Positions 1 through 5,529 of a stretch of DNA of 5,529 nt are shown here, one piece after another. Source of the DNA: Bacteroidota bacterium (lineage in GTDB: Bacteria > Bacteroidota > Bacteroidia > Flavobacteriales > Flavobacteriaceae); the NCBI GenBank assembly GCA_018656255.1, contig JABHYI010000108.1, positions 1 through 5,529 on the forward strand, read 5' to 3'. Made by a program: the position numbers and the translations under genes. The first letter of the stretch is position 1, and the number at the start of each line of letters is the position of its first letter. Below the pieces are notes generated by a model. The model searched no databases. It was not told the DNA's origin and saw only the letters and a list, made by a program, of their open reading frames with translations.

Positions 1-39
1 AAAACCAAAACTTTATCCCTATAAAGTTTTGGTTTTTTT
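1..39 (+). terminator. Intrinsic (rho-independent) terminator, possibly bidirectional
   Basis: A perfect 16-bp inverted repeat (arms 1-16 and 21-36) surrounds a 4-base CCCT loop and runs into a T tract (33-39). The stem is AT-rich except for two GC pairs near the base and single ones further up, and it ends in A on the left and T on the right, so it could also stop transcription arriving from the right on the minus strand. It most likely ends a plus-strand gene lying left of the window. It is the only convincing terminator in the window. Confidence 0.85.
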
Positions 40-77
40 GTTTGCAATTTAAGCTAGCGATTGCTCAAAACATTCTT

Positions 78-85
78 TACTTTTA
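78..85 (+). promoter_or_regulatory. Weak candidate -7 box for the amidohydrolase gene
   Basis: TACTTTTA matches the Bacteroidetes -7 consensus TAnnTTTG at all but the last base. It lies 17 bases before the ATG at 103, so a short leader of about 10-13 nt would result. A TTG at 61-63 is only 14 bases upstream, shorter than the usual spacing to the -33 element, so this is a weak assignment. No better match exists between the terminator and the gene. Confidence 0.25.
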
Positions 86-102
86 ATGAAATTTATTTGT
101 CT

Positions 103-1752
103 ATGAAATATTTCAGCTCTATTGTCATTGTTTTATTTTTTACAAATTGTGTGGACCCAAAGTTGCCCGCAGATTTGTTAATTACCAATGCAAACATTTA
201 TACGGTTAATGAAAACTTCGACACCGCAGCCTCCTTTGTAGTAAAAGACGGCCTTATCTTAGAGATAGGTAAAGACGCAGCTTTAGCATTAAAGTATACT
301 GCTGCCAACACCTATGATGCCGCAGGGAAAACAATTGTTCCTGGTCTTATAGATGCACATGGGCATCTATACAATTTGGGTGTTTCTCTGCAACGCCTTG
401 ATTTGGTTGGCACCACCAGTTTTAAACAAGTGCTAGAAAGAACAGTGGCATTTCAAAAAGAAAAGCAGCTCGATTTTATAGTAGGACGTGGGTGGGATCA
501 AAATGATTGGGCGCAACAAGTCTTTCCAGACAATAAAATGCTGGATGAATTATTTCCAGAGATACCAGTAGCGCTCACCAGAGTAGATGGGCATGCCATG
601 CTAGCCAATTCTAAAGCGCTTGCCTTGGCTGGTATCACACCGGCAACTAAAGTGGCAGGTGGCCAGGTGGTTGTAAAAGACGGAATTTTAACAGGCTTGC
701 TTATAGATACCCCTATGGATTTAGTGTATCAAACCCTTCCAAAACCAACCTCGGCCACGATTAAAAATAACTTAAAACAAGCGCAAAAGGTGTGTTTGTC
801 TTACGGGCTTACTACCATTGACGATGCTGGCTTGTCTATAGAGGTTATAGAAGCTATTGAGCAATTACACAAAGCGAATGAATTGTCAATAAGGGTATAT
901 GCTATGGTAAGTAATACCCCTAGAGATTTAGATTATTTTTTACCAAAAGGAATTATAAATACCGGTAAACTTCATGTTAGGTCTGTAAAAGTATATGCAG
1001 ATGGTGCTCTTGGAAGTAGAGGAGCAGCTCTGCGCAAACCCTACAGTGATAGCCATAATCATTATGGTGCTATGATTACAGACCCTGCCTCTTTAGAGCG
1101 TGTGGCTTCTAGAATCTTAAATGCTGGCTACCAGATGAATACGCATGCCATTGGAGACTCTGCCAATATTGCGGTTATCAGAGCCTATAAAAAAGCCTTA
1201 GCGGGCACTAAAGATGCTCGTTGGAGAATTGAACATGCGCAGGTTGTCACCCCAACAGATTTCACGAATTTTTCAAAAAACATTATACCCTCCATACAGC
1301 CCACTCATGCTACCAGTGATATGTACTGGGCACAAGAAAGACTAGGGCCAGACAGAATTAAAGGCGCTTACAGTTATAGCACGCTACTAAAAAATGCAGG
1401 GATGGTGGCCTTAGGTACAGATTTTCCAGTAGAGGGTGTAAACCCAATGCATACCTTCTATGCCGCGGTTGCCAGAAAAGACTTAAATCAATACCCAAAT
1501 AACGGTTTTAGAATACAAGAAGCCTTAACTAGAGAGCAGGCTCTTAAAGGAATGACTATTTGGGCTGCATATGCAAATTTTGAAGATACTTTTAAAGGGA
1601 GTATAGAGGTTGGTAAGTTTGCTGATTTTACAGTCCTAGAAAAAGATATCATGAAAATTCCTCAAGATAGTATCCCAGGGGTAAAAACCTTGGCAACTTT
1701 TATAGATGGTGTTAAGGTGTATGATTTAAAAAACCAAACCAAAGCACCATAA
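103..1752 (+). CDS. Amidohydrolase family lipoprotein (YtcJ-like, Amidohydrolase_3)
   Basis: This 549-residue metal-dependent hydrolase belongs to the amidohydrolase superfamily, in the branch with YtcJ and N-substituted formamide deformylases. Such enzymes cleave C-N bonds in amides, but the substrate here cannot be read from the sequence. Expected metal and active-site residues are present: HGH at 86-88 after the GLIDA strand, RVDGH at 160-164, the lysine of VKVYADGALGSRG (Lys296, the likely carboxylated bridging ligand), His348 in NTHAIGD, His378 in RIEHAQ and Asp440 in LGTDFP. A C-terminal composite beta-sandwich follows (GKFADFTVLEKD). The first 16 residues form a lipoprotein signal peptide ending in FTNC (Cys16), so the enzyme is probably lipid-anchored in the periplasm; Asn before Cys is a relaxed lipobox. 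I chose the ATG at 103 because an in-frame TTG at 61 would put 14 extra residues ahead of the signal peptide. Its stop is 4 bp from the stop of the opposing metalloprotease gene. Family confidence is high, substrate unknown. Confidence 0.93.
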   Translation: MKYFSSIVIVLFFTNCVDPKLPADLLITNANIYTVNENFDTAASFVVKDGLILEIGKDAALALKYTAANTYDAAGKTIVPGLIDAHGHLYNLGVSLQRLDLVGTTSFKQVLERTVAFQKEKQLDFIVGRGWDQNDWAQQVFPDNKMLDELFPEIPVALTRVDGHAMLANSKALALAGITPATKVAGGQVVVKDGILTGLLIDTPMDLVYQTLPKPTSATIKNNLKQAQKVCLSYGLTTIDDAGLSIEVIEAIEQLHKANELSIRVYAMVSNTPRDLDYFLPKGIINTGKLHVRSVKVYADGALGSRGAALRKPYSDSHNHYGAMITDPASLERVASRILNAGYQMNTHAIGDSANIAVIRAYKKALAGTKDARWRIEHAQVVTPTDFTNFSKNIIPSIQPTHATSDMYWAQERLGPDRIKGAYSYSTLLKNAGMVALGTDFPVEGVNPMHTFYAAVARKDLNQYPNNGFRIQEALTREQALKGMTIWAAYANFEDTFKGSIEVGKFADFTVLEKDIMKIPQDSIPGVKTLATFIDGVKVYDLKNQTKAP

Positions 1753-1756
1753 ATTA

Positions 1757-2554
1757 TTAATTCCCTCCTTTTGCCTGTAAATCCTGGATACAAAAATCTG
1801 GATCAAAACTCGGTATGTTTTGTAAAGCCTTAAGGTCTTGTAGACGCGTCTTTATCTTGTTTTTTGTAATGCTTTGGGCTTCAAAATACATCAAACAGTC
1901 TCCAATAATACAATGTTTTAGGTGGTCTGGATCTTCATGTGTATCACCAGGATGAATATCATCATTTTGGATGTTAACTAGTCCAAAAATATGTCCAAAC
2001 TCATGATGTAATGTTGTAGCCTCCAAACGCGTTAAATCATCAAGCACGTTATTGGTTACCTCTTGCAGGGTTTTTTCATAAATTACTATAGACGTGTTTT
2101 GATAGGCAGAACCTAAGGTTACGGTTGTGCTTGTGTCAGAGTTTGCGTTTCCGCTAGCAAAGTAGACATACACTGCTATATCATCTGCCTGGGTGTAAAC
2201 TGTTCTTTGCTCGTTTTCTATATTTCTAATTTGTGAAATAGAGAAAGGGCCATTTTGGTCTGAAATAATAGTTTCAATAAAACTAACGCCATCTGGTTTG
2301 TTTACCCTAGCGTTAATAAAGGTCATGAAAGCATCCAGAGTTTGTTGTGTAGGTTTGTATGCTGGAGAGTATACCATCTCAACAGTCATGCTCCTGTAGC
2401 TGTCATCACTCAATAAATCTTCTGCAGAGCTACCAAGGGCTTTGCGGTTTTCTGCTCTGCTCTGTTGTATTTGATTGTCTTGATCTTCTTTACATGAAAA
2501 TGTAATTAAAGTCAATACAATAATAAAAGTGAATTTTTTAATAAAGCAGTTCAT
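1757..2554 (-). CDS. Predicted surface-exposed zinc metalloprotease lipoprotein
   Basis: A 265-residue lipoprotein. Residues 1-20 are a basic then hydrophobic signal peptide, with Cys21 in TFSC as the lipidation site. Directly after the Cys come K-E-D, matching the minimal K-(D/E)2 lipoprotein export signal described for Capnocytophaga and relatives, which suggests transport to the outer face of the outer membrane. The catalytic zinc motif is HEFGHIFGLVN (184-194), i.e. HExxHxxGxxN, with Glu185 as the catalytic base. Canonical metzincins have His (some Asp) where Asn194 stands. A His/Asp-rich loop (His201, His206, His211, His214) leads into Cys215-x4-Cys220-Leu-Met-Tyr, where Met222 could be the Met-turn. 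I recall the pattern HEFGHxxGLVN...HC...CLMY from flavobacterial proteins annotated as membrane metalloproteases; the substrate is unknown. Residues 22-55 are polar and probably a linker. The gene is convergent with the amidohydrolase gene and divergent from the YkgJ-type gene. An inactive protease homologue is possible but less likely, since the HExxH is intact. Confidence 0.85.
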   Translation of the reverse strand: MNCFIKKFTFIIVLTLITFSCKEDQDNQIQQSRAENRKALGSSAEDLLSDDSYRSMTVEMVYSPAYKPTQQTLDAFMTFINARVNKPDGVSFIETIISDQNGPFSISQIRNIENEQRTVYTQADDIAVYVYFASGNANSDTSTTVTLGSAYQNTSIVIYEKTLQEVTNNVLDDLTRLEATTLHHEFGHIFGLVNIQNDDIHPGDTHEDPDHLKHCIIGDCLMYFEAQSITKNKIKTRLQDLKALQNIPSFDPDFCIQDLQAKGGN

Positions 2555-2573
2555 ATGTCAAATTTGTGTTCTG

Positions 2574-2581
2574 CAAACTTA
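2574..2581 (-). promoter_or_regulatory. -7 promoter box for the metalloprotease gene
   Basis: On the minus strand this reads TAAGTTTG, a perfect match to the Bacteroidetes -7 consensus TAnnTTTG. It ends 19 bases before the ATG, which implies a leader of roughly 14 nt. No TTG is seen at the -33 position; only a T run is present about 19 bases upstream. The assignment rests on the motif and its position alone. Confidence 0.5.
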
Positions 2582-2623
2582 GGTTTTTAATTAGATTTTT
2601 AAAACGATTTTATTTTTTAACCA

Positions 2624-2635
2624 TTAAATATTTAA
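2624..2635. other. 12-bp perfect palindrome in the divergent promoter region
   Basis: TTAAATATTTAA is its own reverse complement and is centred about 27 bases upstream of the start of the YkgJ-gene -7 box, near where a -33 element or an operator would sit. Two further TTAA steps at 2617 and 2624 precede it at similar spacing. In DNA this AT-rich such a palindrome can arise by chance, so an operator role is only a possibility. Confidence 0.2.
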
Positions 2636-2655
2636 GTCAAACATCCTTTATTACG

Positions 2656-2663
2656 TACTTTTG
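2656..2663 (+). promoter_or_regulatory. -7 promoter box for the YkgJ-type gene, adjacent to the start codon
   Basis: TACTTTTG matches TAnnTTTG perfectly and ends only 5 bases before the ATG at 2669. If transcription begins the usual few bases after the box, the mRNA would start at or next to the A of the ATG, giving a leaderless message. There is no room for a ribosome binding site in such a transcript. A TTTA about 21 bases upstream is the only -33-like sequence. Confidence 0.5.
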
Positions 2664-2668
2664 CTGTT

Positions 2669-3211
2669 ATGGAACAAATCTTAAAAGAGCTCCCTAAAAA
2701 AGCCAAAGAAAAGTACAACGAGCATAAGAAATTCTTCGCCAAAATAAAGAAGAAAACACCAAAACATCTAGACAATATAATGTCTGAGTTGCATGATGCA
2801 GAGTTTAAAAAAACAGACTGTCTTACCTGCGCCAATTGTTGTAAAACTACCAGCCCTATCTTCACAGAAAAAGATATCCATAGAATTTCTAAGCATTTTA
2901 GGATGAAACAGCAGCGCTTTATAGAAACCTATTTAGAGGTAGACGAAGATAATTTCCATGTCCTAAAAACCGCTCCTTGTAGTTTTTTAGACGAGCAAGA
3001 CAACAGTTGCAGCATCTATGATGTAAGACCAAAAGCATGCCAAGAATACCCTCATACCAATCGCAGAAACTTTCATAAAATAAGTGAGATTACACTTGTA
3101 AATACCGCCATTTGTCCAGCAGCTTTTAATATTGTAGAGGCGATGCAAAAAGCTATAAATGTTGGTGTAAACCCTAAGGGTAAAAAGTATAAGTTTAACG
3201 GTAGAGACTAA
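2669..3211 (+). CDS. YkgJ-family cysteine-cluster protein (putative metal-binding)
   Basis: A 180-residue soluble protein of the YkgJ / CxxCxxCC family, described as a putative zinc- or iron-chelating domain; its cellular role is not established. The N-terminal 35 residues are strongly basic and helical (ILKELPKKAKEKY, then FFAKIKKKTPK), as in flavobacterial relatives, which supports the chosen ATG. The cluster then follows: Cys51, Cys54, Cys57 and Cys58 (CxxCxxCC), Cys104 in APCSFL, Cys114 in SCSIYDVRP, Cys124 in ACQEYP, and Cys149 in AICPAAF. The PCxFL...CxIYxxRPxxCxxYP arrangement is the family hallmark, so all expected cysteines are present and the gene looks intact. There is no signal peptide or membrane segment, so it should act in the cytoplasm. 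It is divergent from the metalloprotease gene and convergent with the DUF1343 gene, with 4 bp between stops, and so is probably transcribed alone. Family call confident, function open. Confidence 0.9.
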   Translation: MEQILKELPKKAKEKYNEHKKFFAKIKKKTPKHLDNIMSELHDAEFKKTDCLTCANCCKTTSPIFTEKDIHRISKHFRMKQQRFIETYLEVDEDNFHVLKTAPCSFLDEQDNSCSIYDVRPKACQEYPHTNRRNFHKISEITLVNTAICPAAFNIVEAMQKAINVGVNPKGKKYKFNGRD

Positions 3212-3215
3212 GTTT

Positions 3216-4538
3216 TTAGTTATACAATAAATAGTTTTGTCTCATTTTATTGTAGTTCTTTAAGTCTTGTTGCCAAGTTGCTTTAATTTGTTGCTGGTTT
3301 AGTCCTTGTTTTATTTGTTCTTGCAAAAGGGATGTTCCAGATAGTTTACTAAAAAAGGGATTAAAGAATTCTTCTTTGTTTTGCGAAACGTTGTAGGTAT
3401 CTATAAGCCAGTTAAGATTTATTTCATTAAGTTTTTTTGTAGTACTTAGCTCAAGGCCAAAGCACTCTTGCGCTTTAAATTTAGGGTATGTGGACCCCTG
3501 ATTGGCTTGGGGTGTAAAACCATAGGTGTATATTTCTTGGGGGAGTGTAGGGGCTCCAAATAGTTGAAATTGCTTATTGGTGCCTCTGCCTGCGCTTATT
3601 GGAGTTCCTTCAAAAAAACAAAGACTCGGGTACAAGTTAATAGCAACATCATTAGGCAAGTTTGGTGAGGGTTTTATGGCAAGAGAGTACGCGGTTTGAT
3701 GTGTGTAATTTTTCATTTTTATAACCCTTAGGTCACACGTTACTTTGTTTTTTAACCAGCCTTGGCCATTTATCATTTGAGCATATTCTCCAATGGTCAT
3801 ACCATGAACAACCGGTACAGGATGCATCCCAACAAAACTTGTGTGCTGGGGCTCTAAAATAGGACCGTCTATATAGTGGCCATTTGGATTTGGTCTGTCA
3901 AGAACCAAAAGCTGAATATTGTTTTCTGCGCAGGCTTCCATGACATAATGTAGCGTAGAGATGTAGGTGTAAAATCGAGCTCCAACATCTTGGATGTCAA
4001 AGATCATAATATCAATGTCTTTTAATTGCTCTTTAGATGGTTTTTTGTTTTTCCCATACAATGATATAATAGGGATTCCTGTTTTTTGATCAACCCCGTC
4101 TTTAATAACCTCTCCCGCATCTGCTGTACCCCTAAAACCATGTTCTGGGGCAAATACTTTGCTTATTGTATTATCAAACTCATATATAAAATCTACCAAA
4201 TGAAAATCTACCACCCGCAAAGCATTTTGAGAGACTAAGGTGTCATTAACCACAGAGGTTTGGTTGGCAACAATACCAATGTTTTTGCCTTTAAGAAGTT
4301 TCATGTAGGCTTGCCATTGGTTTGCACCCGTAAAAATATGTGTGCTACTTTTCTTAGAAATAGTTCGCCCCACTAAAAGAGTATCTCTATTTACTTCATT
4401 TATGACAGTTATATTTAAAGTGTCATTTAAAATAAGGCTATTTGCAAAACCATCATTTTTTTGCTCGTTGGTACTTCCACAAGAAATCAATCCTAAAATC
4501 GGTATAAATACTATATTTTTGAAAAAAGATACTCTCAT
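3216..4538 (-). CDS. namZ: DUF1343 lipoprotein, NamZ-like exo-beta-N-acetylmuramidase (GH171)
   Basis: This 440-residue lipoprotein carries a DUF1343 domain, the family whose characterised members (NamZ of Bacillus subtilis and Tannerella forsythia) release terminal MurNAc from peptidoglycan fragments during cell-wall turnover. Residues 1-19 are a signal peptide with a good lipobox, LISC (Cys20). A polar linker follows to about residue 70, then the domain: GKNIGIVANQTS (84-95), VFAPEHGFRG (128-137, with Glu132 a candidate catalytic residue), DIQDVGARFYTY (181-192), LDRPNPNG (213-220), IKPSPNLPN (288-296) and GTPISAGRGT (311-320). The length is normal once the linker is counted. No K-(D/E)2 export signal follows the Cys, so a periplasm-facing anchor is more likely than a surface location. 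The start is fixed by the signal peptide and lies only 8 bp from the divergent permease start, so its promoter must fall inside that gene. The gene symbol reflects the family; activity is inferred. Confidence 0.9.
   Translation of the reverse strand: MRVSFFKNIVFIPILGLISCGSTNEQKNDGFANSLILNDTLNITVINEVNRDTLLVGRTISKKSSTHIFTGANQWQAYMKLLKGKNIGIVANQTSVVNDTLVSQNALRVVDFHLVDFIYEFDNTISKVFAPEHGFRGTADAGEVIKDGVDQKTGIPIISLYGKNKKPSKEQLKDIDIMIFDIQDVGARFYTYISTLHYVMEACAENNIQLLVLDRPNPNGHYIDGPILEPQHTSFVGMHPVPVVHGMTIGEYAQMINGQGWLKNKVTCDLRVIKMKNYTHQTAYSLAIKPSPNLPNDVAINLYPSLCFFEGTPISAGRGTNKQFQLFGAPTLPQEIYTYGFTPQANQGSTYPKFKAQECFGLELSTTKKLNEINLNWLIDTYNVSQNKEEFFNPFFSKLSGTSLLQEQIKQGLNQQQIKATWQQDLKNYNKMRQNYLLYN
4514..4521 (+). 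promoter_or_regulatory. -7 promoter box for the permease gene, inside the DUF1343 coding region
   Basis: TATTTTTG matches TAnnTTTG perfectly, 25 bases before the permease ATG, which implies a leader of about 20 nt. It lies within the signal-peptide codons (about residues 6-9) of the opposing DUF1343 gene. No TTG is found at the expected -33 distance. Because the T run encodes a hydrophobic and Lys/Phe stretch on the other strand, a chance match is possible. Confidence 0.45.
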
Positions 4539-4546
4539 AAAATCTA

Positions 4547-5529
4547 ATGAATTTCGAATATTTTATCGCCCGCAGAATTGCAGCTCATAAAGACTATAAA
4601 AGTAGTATTTCAGCGCCAATAATAAAAATTGCTATTCTAGCAATTTCTTTGGGCATGATAACCATGTTAATCTCTGTTGCAACTAGTGTGGGTCTTCAAA
4701 AAAAAATCAAAGAAAAGGTATCTGCATTTAACGGAGATTTAATTATCACTAATTTCGACACCAACAATTCTGATGATTCTCAGGTTCCTATTTCAATGCA
4801 ACAGGCTTTTTATCCTAATTTTACTATTTCAGATAATGTAAGTCATATTCAAATAACAGCTTCAAAGGGCGCTGTTATAAGAACTCAAACAGATTTTGAG
4901 GGTGTCATTGTAAAAGGTGTTGGCCCAGATTATAACTGGTCTTATTTTGAAGATTTCTTAACCCAGGGAGTGTTACCTACTTACACGACACCCCAGATGA
5001 GTAATCAGGTGCTAATTTCAGAATATCTAGCCAATAGACTTGGCTTAAAAGTTGGAGATAAAGCCCTTGCGTATTTTTTTAATAAAAACAGCAGTACTCC
5101 TCCTCGTACTAGAGCCTTTACAATATCTGGGCTATACAATAGTGGTTTTCAAGAGTTTGATGCCCAGTTTATAATTGGAGACATACGGCACATACAACGT
5201 CTCAATAAATGGGAGCCAGACCAAATTGGCGCTTTTGAACTTTTTGTAAAAGATTTTGATTTTATTGAGCAAACCAACAATGAGGTATATGATGCTATTG
5301 GGAGTATGTTGGATACCCAAACCATTCGAAATCGCTTTTACGCTATTTTTGAATGGCTAGAGCTATTTGATTTTAATGTAATACTCATTATTGTAATGAT
5401 GATTATTGTGGCAGGATTTAACATGATTACTGCCCTTCTAGTTCTTATTTTAGAGCGCACTAAAATGATTGGTGTTCTCAAGGCACTGGGAAGTGATAAC
5501 TGGAGTGTGCGAAAAATATTTATTTACAA
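4547..5529 (+). CDS. LolC/LolE-type ABC transporter permease, 3' end cut by window edge
   Basis: An open frame of 327 codons reaches the right edge without a stop. The protein is a membrane permease of the FtsX/MacB fold, LolC/LolE-like in layout; LolCDE lifts lipoproteins from the inner membrane for delivery to the outer membrane. The N terminus (MNFEYFIARRIA, then SISAPIIKIAI) is typical of Bacteroidetes members and fixes the ATG at 4547. TM1 covers about 26-50. It is followed by a periplasmic MacB_PCD-type domain (about 51-270) with the conserved VLISEYLANRLGLKVGDK stretch (155-172) and an FTISGLYNSG strand (191-200). TM2 is about 277-303, leading directly into ILERTKMIGVLKALG (301-315), the cytoplasmic coupling segment expected to contact the ATPase subunit. 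Family members run to about 400 residues, so roughly 75-85 residues and the last two TM helices lie outside. No ATPase gene is in the window. It is divergent from the DUF1343 gene. Whether it truly traffics lipoproteins or is another FtsX-like exporter cannot be decided here. Confidence 0.9.
   Translation, partial: MNFEYFIARRIAAHKDYKSSISAPIIKIAILAISLGMITMLISVATSVGLQKKIKEKVSAFNGDLIITNFDTNNSDDSQVPISMQQAFYPNFTISDNVSHIQITASKGAVIRTQTDFEGVIVKGVGPDYNWSYFEDFLTQGVLPTYTTPQMSNQVLISEYLANRLGLKVGDKALAYFFNKNSSTPPRTRAFTISGLYNSGFQEFDAQFIIGDIRHIQRLNKWEPDQIGAFELFVKDFDFIEQTNNEVYDAIGSMLDTQTIRNRFYAIFEWLELFDFNVILIIVMMIIVAGFNMITALLVLILERTKMIGVLKALGSDNWSVRKIFIY
4597..4604 (-). promoter_or_regulatory. Weak candidate -7 box for the DUF1343 gene, inside the permease gene
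   Basis: The minus strand reads TACTTTTA, one mismatch from TAnnTTTG, about 58 bases upstream of the DUF1343 start codon and within permease codons 17-20. A TTG on the same strand (4617-4619) is only 12 bases upstream, too close for a standard -33 element. It is the best match I found in the region where this promoter must lie, but it is a weak one. Confidence 0.2.

Noticed and set aside
61..102. Possible TTG start giving the amidohydrolase 14 extra N-terminal residues
   Set aside because: The extension would precede a lipoprotein signal peptide that begins naturally at the ATG at 103, and it overlaps the region where the promoter must lie.
1753..1756. Shared terminator between the amidohydrolase and metalloprotease genes
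   Set aside because: Only 4 bp separate the stops, and I found no inverted repeat with a T tract in the surrounding bases on either strand.
2632..2865. Minus-strand open frame of 77 codons
   Set aside because: It is antisense to the conserved YkgJ-type gene and its promoter, has no recognisable domain, and is best explained as a shadow frame.
4342..4590. Plus-strand open frame of 82 codons
   Set aside because: It lies antisense to the signal peptide and linker of the DUF1343 gene and overlaps the permease start in another frame, with no domain signature.
5132..5320. Minus-strand open frame of 62 codons
   Set aside because: It is fully inside the conserved periplasmic domain of the permease on the opposite strand and has no features of a real protein.
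1..5529. A new defence, mobile or secretion system spanning the window
   Set aside because: All five genes belong to recognisable housekeeping-type families, each on its own strand, with no integrase, transposase, repeats, tRNA or composition break to suggest an acquired island.

Overview
The window looks like chromosomal DNA from a marine-type Flavobacteriaceae bacterium (phylum Bacteroidetes). The evidence is AT-rich DNA, three lipoprotein genes with short Bacteroidetes-style signal peptides, near-perfect TAnnTTTG (-7) promoter boxes without Shine-Dalgarno sequences, and protein families in their typical flavobacterial forms. I cannot name the genus from sequence alone.

Layout, left to right. 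A strong intrinsic terminator (1-39) closes a gene lying outside the window. Then come five genes on strictly alternating strands: (1) a lipoprotein amidohydrolase of the YtcJ/Amidohydrolase_3 type (103-1752, +); (2) a predicted surface-exposed zinc metalloprotease lipoprotein with an HExxHxxGxxN motif (1757-2554, -); (3) a small cytoplasmic YkgJ-type cysteine-cluster protein (2669-3211, +); (4) a DUF1343 lipoprotein, i.e. a NamZ-like exo-beta-N-acetylmuramidase (3216-4538, -); (5) the first 327 codons of a LolC/LolE-type (FtsX/MacB fold) ABC transporter permease running off the right edge (4547-5529, +).

The packing is extreme. Both convergent junctions leave exactly 4 bp between stop codons, the divergent pair 4/5 leaves 8 bp between start codons, and only the 114-bp divergent gap between genes 2 and 3 looks like a normal promoter region. 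No gene shares a strand with its neighbour, so there is no operon inside the window, and no terminator is visible after any of the four complete genes. The transcripts must therefore overlap at their ends, and the promoters of genes 4 and 5 must lie at least partly inside each other's coding sequence.

Functionally, four of the five products act at the envelope: three lipoproteins plus a permease of the type that extracts lipoproteins or works in envelope maintenance. I see no defence system, mobile element, CRISPR array, RNA gene or clearly new multi-gene system. The points worth a second look are the metalloprotease active site and its export signal, the interlocked divergent promoter, and the apparently leaderless YkgJ transcript.
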